Source of the DNA: Enterococcus viikkiensis
Lineage (GTDB): Bacteria > Bacillota > Bacilli > Lactobacillales > Enterococcaceae
Length of the DNA stretch: 64,000 bases
Reading direction: 5' to 3'
NCBI RefSeq assembly: GCF_005405345.1
Contig: NZ_BJDW01000012.1
Span: forward strand, 1 to 64,000
Shown here one piece after another: positions 6,780 to 15,600 of this stretch. Each line of letters starts with the position of its first letter. Position 1 is the stretch's first letter. A program made the position numbers and the translations under genes. The notes beneath the pieces are model-generated. The model worked only from the letters and a program-made list of their open reading frames with translations, did not search any database and was not told the DNA's origin.

Positions 6780-7865
6780 ATGATTATTGTGGAAAAAATT
6801 AAAGCAATTGACTTATTTAGTGGTAGTGGAGGGACAACACAAGGTTTAAAAAAGGCTGGTCTGGAAGTTATTGCTGCGGTAGAAATCGATGAGGTTGCTA
6901 ATCAGACCTATAGCTATAATAATCCAGAAGTTTTCTTATTCAATAAAGATATCAGAGAAATAAGCGGTAATGACTTTTCTAAATTATACGATTCTAGGCA
7001 AGACAAATTATTACTAGTTGCTTGTCCACCTTGTCAAGGATTCTCATCAATTAGACGTGGTGGTGAAGATGATGTTAGAAATGAGCTTGTTTTTGAATAC
7101 CTAAGATTAATTAATGAAATGAAACCTGATTTTTTACTTATGGAAAATGTTTCAGGAATGACAAGTAAAAAAGGGAAAAAGATTTTTAATGAATTTAAAA
7201 AGAATTTGGAAGATGACTATGAGATAATCTATGATGTTTTAAATGCTGCAGACTACGGCGTTCCACAAACTAGGAAACGGTTAGTGTTGCATGGAATAAA
7301 AAAATCACTCTTAAAAAAAATGAAAGTTCAAAATGTAAATCTCCCTGTGAAAACACATTCGTACAATGGAAGCGAAGGTCTCCCCTTGTGGAAAAAGGCT
7401 GATGTAATTCTAGGATTACCTAATTTGGAGGCTGGAGAAGAATATCAAGGGGACGAATTGGTATATAACCATGTCTCGAATGGACTTTCTGAAAAAAATA
7501 TGCAAAGAATTAGTATCATCAGAAATGGGAGTGGATCGAGAGACTCTCTTCCAGAGGAGTTAATCCTTGATTGCCATAAAAATAAAGTGGGGCATTCGGA
7601 CGTCTATGGTATATTGGATATAAGTAAACCAGCAGTTACAATTACTGGAGGATGTATGACCTTTTCAAAAGGCAGATTTGGACATCCCTATGAAAATAGA
7701 GCGTTGAGTGCACGTGAAGCAGCTCGATTACAGTCTTTTGATGATAATTATGTTTTTTTTGGAAATAAAGCTCAGCTGGCTAGGCAAATAGGAAATGCTG
7801 TACCCGTCAACTTAGCTAAGGCAAGTGGGACGTATTTTATTAATCTATTAGGTGAGGGAAATTGA
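6780..7865 (+). CDS. DNA (cytosine-5) methyltransferase
   Basis: A 361-residue m5C methyltransferase with all main motifs in order: I FSGSGG (about 13), IV PPCQGFSS with the catalytic Cys (about 83), VI ENVSG (about 121), VIII QTRKR (about 163) and X GNAVP (about 338). Residues 180-290 are the variable target-recognition region; the target site cannot be read from sequence. It transfers a methyl group from S-adenosylmethionine to C5 of cytosine in a specific duplex site. GTG at 6789 is a possible alternative start. The next gene begins at the base after its stop codon, so translation is coupled. No recognisable restriction endonuclease is adjacent; the partner is an OLD-like ATPase. It probably marks self DNA for that effector. 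Confidence 0.92.
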   Translation: MIIVEKIKAIDLFSGSGGTTQGLKKAGLEVIAAVEIDEVANQTYSYNNPEVFLFNKDIREISGNDFSKLYDSRQDKLLLVACPPCQGFSSIRRGGEDDVRNELVFEYLRLINEMKPDFLLMENVSGMTSKKGKKIFNEFKKNLEDDYEIIYDVLNAADYGVPQTRKRLVLHGIKKSLLKKMKVQNVNLPVKTHSYNGSEGLPLWKKADVILGLPNLEAGEEYQGDELVYNHVSNGLSEKNMQRISIIRNGSGSRDSLPEELILDCHKNKVGHSDVYGILDISKPAVTITGGCMTFSKGRFGHPYENRALSAREAARLQSFDDNYVFFGNKAQLARQIGNAVPVNLAKASGTYFINLLGEGN

Positions 7866-9710
7866 ATGAATGATACTAACTTACAAATGTTGATTGATGA
7901 CATAACTCAGAAATTTACTGCAGGTATAGATAGTATCTATACACCTTATATTAAAAAAATTAGATTTCCTAGATACAAAGCTTTGATTGCAGATACTGAA
8001 ATCAATTTTCAATTTCCCCTCACTGTTCTTGTCGGAATAAATGGTAGTAATAAAACTTCTGTTTTACAGGCATTATTTGGTGTCCCTGATCAAAAAAGTG
8101 TGGGGACTTATTGGTTTTCCACTGATGTAGATAGGATCACGGATGAGGAAAGACATTGTTTTATTTATTCTTATTATCATATTGGAGCTAAGCGAGATGT
8201 AGAAGTACTTAAAACAAGAATAAAAAAAGAGAATAACCCGGATTATTGGGAACCATCTAGGGCGTTAGTCAAATATGGTATGGAAAAGCCCACAAAAACT
8301 GAGCTTAAAAATGCGAATAATAATAGTATTAGTAGATGGGACCCTATACGGAAAGATGTAGTTTTTTGTGATTTTAAAGAGTATATTTCAGCATTTGATA
8401 TGTATTTTTATAATTATGTTTTTGAACCTCAAAAGTCATATAAAACTAGACAGGAATTTATAAGAAATAGATCAAAAAAATTATCTAAAGTAATAGATGA
8501 GAATTTAAATTCCTTTACTTGGGCAAAAGTTGAACGAGTTGATACTAATGATGTTTTGCCGGAAGATATCGTCAATAAGATTGGATGGATTTTGGACCAG
8601 CAATACGATGAGATTCGAATCGTTTCCCATAAACTTTATGATAAAGGAAATCAAATTCGACCATTAAAAACCATTCTAATGAAAAAGAAAAATTTGAACT
8701 ACACAGAAGCTTTTGCTGGCAGTGGTGAGTCACGTTTAATAATGTTGGTGAATGATATCATGAGTGCTAATGAGAACTCGTTAATATTGATTGATGAGCC
8801 TGAAATCAATTTACACCCCATTGCGATTGTTAGATTTAAGCTCTTTCTATTACAACAAATAAAACTGAAAAATCATCAAATTATATTGACAACACACTCA
8901 CCATATCTTGTTGATCATTTGCCAAAATGTGCTATAAAAACGTTTCAAAATATTGATGAGGAAATAGCTGTAGCTGAAAATGTGGACTATAAAGATGCCT
9001 TTTTAGTATTGGGAAATAAGATTGATGAAAAAAATAAAATTATTGTTGAAGATAAGTTGGCAAAAGCAATTGTTGATTATGGAATTATAAAATCAACAAC
9101 TAAATCTATGAGAGATATATTTGATGTTCAATATTTACCTGGCGGGGTAGCCAATATTATTAAATATCATATCTATTCCTCAGCATTAAAAAATGAGAAG
9201 TCCACTTTTTATGTTTTAGATGGAGATGCCAATAAATTGCTTAATTTGGATGGTTTGATGTTTATTAAGAAAGAATGGGTTGAGGAAGCAAAAATTAATG
9301 TGGACAAAATATCTGAATCTGAAAATGAAAATTTGGGGAATATCATCACGGAACTTACTGGCGTTACTATAAAATTTAATCCCAATAGTGGGGAAAATAG
9401 TAGAAAAGAAAAATATTTGTTGCAACGGGAATTTCTTAAGTATTGGAATTCTAATGTCTATTTTTTAAACTCTACGACCCCGGAGATGGCTATCCTAGAA
9501 TCTAATAAAGACATTAATACAGCAGACTTAGAAGACCAAACGGGAAAAACATACTTTAAAGAACTAGCAGAAGAGTGCGTTGGAACTAATGTGAAATCTG
9601 ATGAGATTCTATTTTGTCAGAAACAAGAATTAAATAACTTAGAAAAAGATTCCTTATTAAGAGTTCATGTTGATAATATACTTAATTTAATTTGGGAAAG
9701 AACGAATTAG
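7866..9710 (+). CDS. OLD-like protein: AAA/ABC-type ATPase with C-terminal TOPRIM
   Basis: A 614-residue protein. The ATPase half has an unusual P-loop, GINGSNKTS (about 57-65), with Asn where Gly normally precedes the Lys, an ABC-like signature GSGESR (about 288), Walker B LILIDEPEINLHP (about 307) and the switch TTHSP (about 342). The C-terminal half carries TOPRIM-type motifs: an acidic site IIVEDKLAK (about 391) and LDGDAN (about 450). OLD-family proteins with this plan cut DNA and act in phage defence (P2 Old, GajA of Gabija). Its gene abuts the methyltransferase with no gap, so it may be the restricting partner. No UvrD helicase (Gabija), reverse transcriptase (retron) or separate AriB (PARIS) gene is nearby. 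Function in defence is inferred. Confidence 0.75.
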   Translation: MNDTNLQMLIDDITQKFTAGIDSIYTPYIKKIRFPRYKALIADTEINFQFPLTVLVGINGSNKTSVLQALFGVPDQKSVGTYWFSTDVDRITDEERHCFIYSYYHIGAKRDVEVLKTRIKKENNPDYWEPSRALVKYGMEKPTKTELKNANNNSISRWDPIRKDVVFCDFKEYISAFDMYFYNYVFEPQKSYKTRQEFIRNRSKKLSKVIDENLNSFTWAKVERVDTNDVLPEDIVNKIGWILDQQYDEIRIVSHKLYDKGNQIRPLKTILMKKKNLNYTEAFAGSGESRLIMLVNDIMSANENSLILIDEPEINLHPIAIVRFKLFLLQQIKLKNHQIILTTHSPYLVDHLPKCAIKTFQNIDEEIAVAENVDYKDAFLVLGNKIDEKNKIIVEDKLAKAIVDYGIIKSTTKSMRDIFDVQYLPGGVANIIKYHIYSSALKNEKSTFYVLDGDANKLLNLDGLMFIKKEWVEEAKINVDKISESENENLGNIITELTGVTIKFNPNSGENSRKEKYLLQREFLKYWNSNVYFLNSTTPEMAILESNKDINTADLEDQTGKTYFKELAEECVGTNVKSDEILFCQKQELNNLEKDSLLRVHVDNILNLIWERTN

Positions 9711-10192
9711 ATGGGAATCTTTAAGCTTTCATTTCAAAGTTAATGTTTAGATCACAAGTCCTAAACATTAACTAGCTATCTAGAAACTTCGATTGGAAAA
9801 TTTTTGTGAAAGTTTGATCAATTAGTTGGCTTTCGATTATCGGTACCGATTGCAAGGATAGCATCGCTATTCTGCTTGAATGTAAATCAAAAATGACTAT
9901 GTCCGAGACAATAAGGAATACAAAGCTTAGAACATAAAAAGTGCTAAAAAAATTATTTGGTATAGGTACTAAAATTTTAAAGATATTACTTCTTTTTGTG
10001 GCGAATACTTATAATTGATAAGAAATATTACGTATTTTAAATTTGGGTAGTTTCGCTCAATGTGAAATATATACTCAGGCGATAACTCATGAGTAAGTTA
10101 GATTTTTAATGTGAAGAACAATTGTGTCTATACTTATATAATGAGTTTTATTTACTATAAGAATTTAGGCTAAGTTCTCCGTTACTATTTGT
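9711..10192. other. Non-coding gap with a 12-bp perfect inverted repeat
   Basis: About 480 bases without a gene I can support. GTTAATGTTTAG (9739-9750) and CTAAACATTAAC (9761-9772) form a perfect stem 29 bases after the ATPase stop codon. The stem is AT-rich with no T tract, so it is either a weak terminator or a protein-binding site. The rest is AT-rich and shows no other clear signal. Confidence 0.5.
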
Positions 10193-10228
10193 TTTTCTCC
10201 GCCAAATAAGATAAAATGGCGGAGAAAA
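10193..10228. promoter_or_regulatory. 12-bp perfect inverted repeat flanking the fic promoter
   Basis: TTTTCTCCGCCA (10193-10204) and TGGCGGAGAAAA (10217-10228) are perfect complements around a 12-base AT-rich spacer that contains a -10-like GATAAAAT. The second arm ends 7 bases before the fic ATG. The Fic protein itself ends in a winged helix, so autorepression at this site is a plausible reading. As RNA, the hairpin would also hide part of the leader. Confidence 0.6.
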
Positions 10229-10235
10229 GAGGTGG

Positions 10236-11303
10236 ATGGCGGTGAAAGAATTTGATTACCGGGAGTTGAATAAGCTCACTCTTAGTCATGATCTGCTGAA
10301 TATGCTGACCAAAATTCATGAGTATAAGGGGAAGCAAGAACCGTATATTGCCACAAAACCAGAGATTTTAAATAAGCTAACGAATCTCGCTTTGATTCAA
10401 AGTACAGAGGCATCTAATAAGATTGAAGGAATTGCGACAACAGATGGCCGCTTGAAGCAAATCGTAGCGGAAAAAGTACAGCCTCGTAATCGGGATGAAG
10501 AAGAAATTGCCGGTTATCGAGATGTGTTGAAACTGATTCATGATAGTTACGAGTATATTCGCGTCGTGCCCAACGATATTTTAACGTTACACAAAAATCT
10601 ATATAATTACTCGGCTAAAAATTACAAAGGTAAGTTCAAAAGTGGCGATAATGTTATTACGGAAAAAGATTTAGATGGTAACGAGCGCGTTCGGTTTGTC
10701 CCAGCTCCAGCCTATTTGACACCGGATTTAATTGATGAGCTGTGCTATCAATACAATCAAGCCATTCAGAAAGCTGAGATTGATCCGTTACTGCTGATTC
10801 CTTGCTTTGTTTTAGACTTTCTCTCGATTCATCCATTTAGTGATGGGAATGGGCGGATGTCTCGTTTATTGACATTGCTATTGCTGTACAAGTCGGGCTA
10901 TCTAGTTGGCAAGTACATTAGTATTGAGATGCTGATTGAAGAATCGAAGCAAACTTACTATGAAGCGTTACAGGCAAGCTCTGTGGGCTGGCTGGAAAAT
11001 GAGCAGGACTACACGCCGTTTGTGCGCTATCTTGTGGGAATTATTTTGCGAGCGTATGAAAATTTTTCAGAACGCTTTGAGATGATTATCAATCGTGAGC
11101 TAACACCAGCAGAGCGGGTAGTTGAAGAACTAGAAAAGTCTTTTGAACCTCTGAGTAGAGCTGATCTAGAGAGTTTGTTGCCGGATATTAGCCAGCGAAC
11201 GATAGAACGTGCTTTAGCTGAGTTACAAACAGAGAATAAGATTCAAAAAGTCGGGCAAGGCCGTGCGACTAAGTATCAGCTAATAAATGAATTCAAATCA
11301 TAA
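10236..11303 (+). CDS. Fic-family protein AMP-transferase, class II, with C-terminal winged helix
   Basis: A 355-residue protein with an N-terminal Fic_N domain holding the inhibitory helix S-N-K-I-E-G (within STEASNKIEG, about residues 55-64), the complete Fic motif HPFSDGNGRMSR (about 199-210) and a C-terminal winged helix (about 295-350). Fic enzymes transfer AMP from ATP to hydroxyl side chains of target proteins; the Glu of the inhibitory helix blocks ATP in class II enzymes, so activity is kept off. All catalytic residues (His, Asp, Asn, both Arg) are present. GGAG at 10221-10224 fits the ATG at 10236, while AGGTGG at 10230-10235 fits GTG 10242 better, so the start may be two codons downstream. 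The targets are unknown. It is island B cargo. Confidence 0.85.
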   Translation: MAVKEFDYRELNKLTLSHDLLNMLTKIHEYKGKQEPYIATKPEILNKLTNLALIQSTEASNKIEGIATTDGRLKQIVAEKVQPRNRDEEEIAGYRDVLKLIHDSYEYIRVVPNDILTLHKNLYNYSAKNYKGKFKSGDNVITEKDLDGNERVRFVPAPAYLTPDLIDELCYQYNQAIQKAEIDPLLLIPCFVLDFLSIHPFSDGNGRMSRLLTLLLLYKSGYLVGKYISIEMLIEESKQTYYEALQASSVGWLENEQDYTPFVRYLVGIILRAYENFSERFEMIINRELTPAERVVEELEKSFEPLSRADLESLLPDISQRTIERALAELQTENKIQKVGQGRATKYQLINEFKS

Positions 11304-11537
11304 TACTATTCATGGGCCATTAATAGAAGTATAAAATCGGTAGTTTGAGAATCAATGAGGCTAATTGAAAGTTGAATAGCTAAAAAGATCAGTTTGATGC
11401 GCTATTTGAAACTCGTTAGAACCAGTGAAAACAAAGTGTGAACTTTTTTAAATTAGTTAACACTTGTCAATAAGTGCCCATTTCCTTGGTATAACAGTGT
11501 TTGTACGTAGTTTTTCGATTGTTTTTCGTGTTTTTGT
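11304..11537. other. Non-coding stretch between fic and the oriT-like site
   Basis: About 230 bases with no open frame, hairpin terminator or repeat I can support. It is AT-rich and lies within island B. Confidence 0.5.
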
Positions 11538-11561
11538 ACCCCCCTGTTAGATAGGGGGGGT
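11538..11561 (-). other. oriT: oriT-like site of the ICEBs1/Tn916 (MOBT) type
   Basis: A 24-base imperfect palindrome. Read on the minus strand it is A, seven C, TATCTAACA, six G, T. From memory, the ICEBs1 origin of transfer is a 24-base site A, seven C, ACGCTAACA, six G, T, so 21 of 24 bases agree, including all of CTAACAGGGGGGT around the nick. No relaxase gene lies between the two att repeats, so this would be a mobilisation site used in trans by a related element. Relaxase nicking is inferred. Confidence 0.65.
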
Positions 11562-11566
11562 GAAAC

Positions 11567-11656
11567 AACACTCGCGGGCTAGCGCCCACTCGTGTTCAAG
11601 GCGAACTCTTTACGAAGGGGAATTCGCTTGAGGCGAACCCCTCCGCAAAGAGCGCC
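11567..11656. other. GC-rich multi-hairpin region next to oriT
   Basis: Two nested structures: AACAC..GTGTT enclosing GGGC-TA-GCGCCC (11567-11596), and a long stem GGCGAACTCTTT / AAAGAGCGCC with inner AGGGG / CCCCT and TTCGC / GCGAA pairs (11600-11656). Such folded DNA beside an origin of transfer could be an accessory recognition element or a single-strand origin for second-strand synthesis, as reported for ICEBs1 and Tn916. The exact role is inferred. Confidence 0.5.
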
Positions 11657-11788
11657 TAACGTTTGGGGAATTTGTTCTTTTATTATTGACTTTGCTACGC
11701 TAAAAAGACTACATGGATTTATCATGCAGTTTCTTCAATGGAAAGATTAAAAGGAGTGTAGTAGATACTGATATGCTCTGAATTTGTT

Positions 11789-11837
11789 GTAACCAAATTG
11801 TCTTACATTCAAAATTGGTTACGAATCGTGGTTACGA
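11789..11837. repeat. Integrase arm-type sites, right end of island B
   Basis: The word TTTGGTTAC of the left arm recurs inverted at 11789-11797 (GTAACCAAA), then as TTGGTTACGA at 11815-11824 and TGGTTACGA at 11829-11837. They lie 104-152 bases inside the right att repeat. Matching short repeats at both ends support 3900-12011 as the limits of one element. Confidence 0.6.
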
Positions 11838-11940
11838 GTGCCTAAAATCGACTGAAATCCAGTACAAATCTTGAGGAGAAAATACTGATAAATCAGCATT
11901 TTTGATATTCATTGATTTAAAATAACACAATTGAACTGCC

Positions 11941-12011
11941 AACCAGGTCTTAAAAAAGCCCGTAAAGCTTCTCAATTCTCAAAACGTTAATCGTTGTTAT
12001 ATCAACGATTT
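11941..12011 (+). repeat. rpsI: Attachment-site repeat: duplicated 3' end of rpsI (right copy)
   Basis: From 11943 it encodes PGLKKARKASQFSKR and stop, the C-terminus of ribosomal protein S9, and is a 4-mismatch match to 3900-3970. The bases upstream do not continue the S9 frame. This is attR of island B. The DNA to its right is probably the original chromosomal sequence behind rpsI. Confidence 0.85.
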
Positions 12012-12013
12012 TA

Positions 12014-12044
12014 GACATCCACCATTTGGTGGGTGTCTTTTTTT
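12014..12044 (+). terminator. Rho-independent terminator behind the right rpsI fragment
   Basis: Stem GACATCCACCA / TGGTGGGTGTC with a short loop and seven T residues. Probably the original rpsI terminator, left downstream by the insertions. Confidence 0.85.
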
Positions 12045-12665
12045 GTGCGCTTAGGTACGAGATTTTGAATTGGCTGTTCTTGAGACTTAGATCAGATGCT
12101 ATGAAGTTACAGAGGAGTGGAGATAATTGAAAAGCATAGGATGCCAATTTATGCACATCTATTGCTAATGCTTTACCCGAAACAAATAGTTTGATTTTTG
12201 CGGAATATCTGAACGGAAAAGGCGTCATAACGATATTCGACAACGCTGCGTGTTTGAAATATATATTTTGAAACCGTCGTTTTGGGGCAAAGAGATATTA
12301 AATAGGGTTTGACTTTATGAAGCTGCAATAAAGAAGGGCGTTTATTGGGGAACAGGAAAAAAGCATGATTGGCGTTAAATATACGGAGTGTTTGAGAATA
12401 TGGCGACCTTTTTAAGGATTAAAAAGTGATAAAACCCCGCTGGTTTCATGGGTTTATTTCATTAGAGAAAATCATTCTTTTGGAGGGTAGCTATTAATTG
12501 ATTTGATTAAGAAATATTGTTATTATTAAAAATATAATGATTAAATGATAAAATCATTTCGTTATTATTAGTATATAATTATTTAATACTAATTTATAAC
12601 TAATTGTATTTCTGTTTTGTTGTTGGTAAGTATAAGTGTTTGATGGTCAGAAAGGATAGGTGAAA
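12045..12665. other. Leader region of the pilus operon with AT-rich inverted repeats
   Basis: About 620 bases without a supportable gene. Two perfect inverted repeats lie close to the pilus operon: AAATGAT-AAA-ATCATTT (12543-12559) and TTAGTAT..ATACTAA (12568-12592). Both stand 70-125 bases before the ebpA start, where an activator such as an EbpR-type regulator could bind. No such regulator gene is in the window. Confidence 0.45.
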
Positions 12666-15600
12666 ATGGAGAAGCGGAAAAGTAAGTTCATGTATTTACT
12701 GATGATATTCGGTGTGTTGGTTCCTTATTTATTGAACGCTATGAGTATCTTCCCTTTGAATGCTTCCGCAGAAACAGCAGCGAAGCAGACGTTAGTAGAC
12801 AATGAGCAGATCAAGGTGGAAGTCGAGGGGCAAGTAGTAGACGAGGCTCAACACTGGCAGGTCTATTTTGAGAAGAAAGCGCTTACAGATGGTGTGGAAA
12901 GCCAGTTGAAAGTTCGGGTTAATCAAGCAAGTGATACAACGAATGATGATTTTGTCTTTGAAAATGATTGGTATACAGAAAAAAACTTTTCATCTGAAGG
13001 AACGGGAGTATTGGAGTTAATTGTACCCAAAGATGCAACAGCACTCCAGCTGGAGCTCCAGATAAATGAGCGCGATGAAGTCGGAGAAGTGTTAGAAGAT
13101 CAATTAAGTCCGGATGAAGTGGGGCCCTATGAATTAGGCCTAACTCAAGTAACCGAAACGAATGAGACTGCAGAAAACAAGCCAGAAGGAACGCAAAACT
13201 CAACCGAAGAGGAAGCGACTGAAACAGAGACAGCGGGCGAAAGTACCGCCGAAGAAGCGAAGAGTGCTACTCAACTGGTGGAAATCCCAGAAGCTGGCAG
13301 TTCTGTAGGTGGGTTTTCATTACTAAGTGGTAATCTCGTATCACGGGCAACGTTGGCTGATCCGTTCAAGTATTTTGATAGTAGTAACCCAACTGGAATT
13401 TATCCTAAACATAATACAAATCGATATGTACCAGCAGAAGGAACGTCAGATTACATTAAAAACTATAACTATGGCAATGCGACGAAAACTACTGAGGCAG
13501 AAGATAATATTGCGCTTTACAACATCACTGGTTCTAGTTTGGACTTTAACAATGGATACCATGAGTACGGAAGTTCAGATCACGGACGGTTAAATACAAA
13601 AAAGACCGTCAGTCCAACGAATGATCCGAATGTTTTCCAAGTTCAACTAGATACGATCGGTGATGCCATCCGGCCGATACCAAAAGTCGATATCGTCTTA
13701 GTTTTGGATAGGTCTAGTAGTATGGTCAACAATTCCACTAATGGTAAAACACGTTGGCAACAATTAAAAGAAGCAGTTACACAATTCTCTAATAATATGC
13801 TAAGCAATTCAGCGACGCATGATGTTCAAATTGGACTGGCAGCATTTGGGTCGGCAAGTTCTAATCCTTATGGTGGGATTGCTTCATTTGGAGACTTTAC
13901 TTTACCGGGTAGCGGATTGCCAAGTGCGTTGACTGGATTTACAAAAAGCGCAACAGTGCTACAAGGTCATCAGATGTTAGCCTCGGACCCACCTTCTAAT
14001 TCTGGAACGCCAACGTTTTTAGGAGTAGATGCAGGATTACAACTATTAAATACAACAGGGTATGGAGCAAGATCAGATGCGAAAAAAGTCATTATTACGA
14101 TTACAGATGGTGATCCGACCTTTAGACCTACGGATGCTTATACTGAGGGTAATAATGTGAGTAATTCATTAAATAGATTAAGCAAAACCAAAGAAACGGG
14201 TAATATTTTAAAAATGACTGCTAGTACTACTTATTTTGATGGCACCGGAGGTCAGGGGGATATTATCAATAACAGACAACCCACAGTTGACTTTATAAAT
14301 AATAGATACAATCAAGTTCCAGGATTCTATCGTTATGGGGTTGGTTTTCATACTGGTGACAGTGCGAATGCTGTGGTCACCGCTCTCGGTCCGAATGGTG
14401 CATTCAGAGCAACGGATGTTGATTCATTGATCCAAGCATTGCAGACGGCGATTTCGGAATTGATATCGACGATTTATAAGGCGGTTATTACGGATCCGAT
14501 GAGTACCTATGTGACTTTAGATACTTCATCGGTACAACATTCGGCTTTATTGCTCTCGCAAACTAGCAACAGATCTTTAACGGTGATTCCAAGTAGCGAT
14601 ACGGCGAATTATCCTGATTTTGCCAAAGCAATTACGTCAAATGTGACCGGTACACAGATCCAGTTAAATAATGTGAACTTAGGATTGAATAAGGATAACC
14701 TGCGTCAAGGGTATCGAATAACCTATAATGTCACCTTAAAAGAAGCCTATCGTGACAATACATTTTACCCGACCAATCAGACGACCTACCTAGCCAACGG
14801 TGATGGGAATAATAAATACTACGCTGTACCATCGGTCAAAGCCCCCATGCCTAAGGTCGAATTCGAACTGACCAAAGTTGCAGCTGGTACAACGATTGGT
14901 CTAGCTAATGCGAAATTCCGATTGTTCGATGCTGCAACTGGTGGGACTGCGAAGTCGGATGAAGTCACTTCTGATGCGACTGGTGTACTGAAGTTTACTA
15001 ATATCACCCCAGGTACCTATTGGTTGCGAGAAACGGTCACACCTGAAGGATTTCAGACGATGGCTCCAATCCAAATCACTGTGGACCGTCAAGGACAAGT
15101 GACAGGAACGGGTATTACAGGTGGAAAAATCAGTAATACCTTGAAACAAATCGATTTGAGATTGAATAAGAAAGACCCGACCGGTGGCGCATTGAACGGC
15201 GCGGTATTCAAGCTGAAACAAGGAAATACTGAGTATCCGTTGACGGCGGGGAGCGGGGGTGTCCACACCCTGACTGATTTGAAACCAGGTGTTTATGAAG
15301 TGGTCGAAACGAAGGCGCCCGATGGCTTTCAAGTTTTAGGAACGATTGGGACGATCACGATTACAGCAGTGGGTGAGATTACCTTTACACCAGCAGCAGG
15401 CGTTACTGGTAGCAACTTCACTGTAGACAAGACGGGTCAGAAGATCCAGATTACGATGAACGCCGTCAACCGACTGAAACCTTTTGAATTGGACCTATTA
15501 AAACGTGATGCCAATGACAATAAGTTGGTCTTAAAGGGTGCAATCTTTACCTTATACGATAAAGATCCAACCGATACTTCAGCTAATGCGGTAGCGACTT

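Noticed and set aside
7866-9710. Gabija (GajAB) or PARIS system
   Set aside because: No UvrD-like helicase gene and no separate TOPRIM gene are adjacent; the only partner is the m5C methyltransferase.
3442-11303. VbhA-like protein and Fic protein as one toxin-antitoxin pair
   Set aside because: They lie on different islands 6.6 kb apart, and the Fic protein has its own inhibitory helix (S-N-K-I-E-G).
14901-15332. Minus-strand frame of 143 residues inside ebpA
   Set aside because: Antisense shadow of the CnaB repeats, with no ribosome site or recognisable domain.
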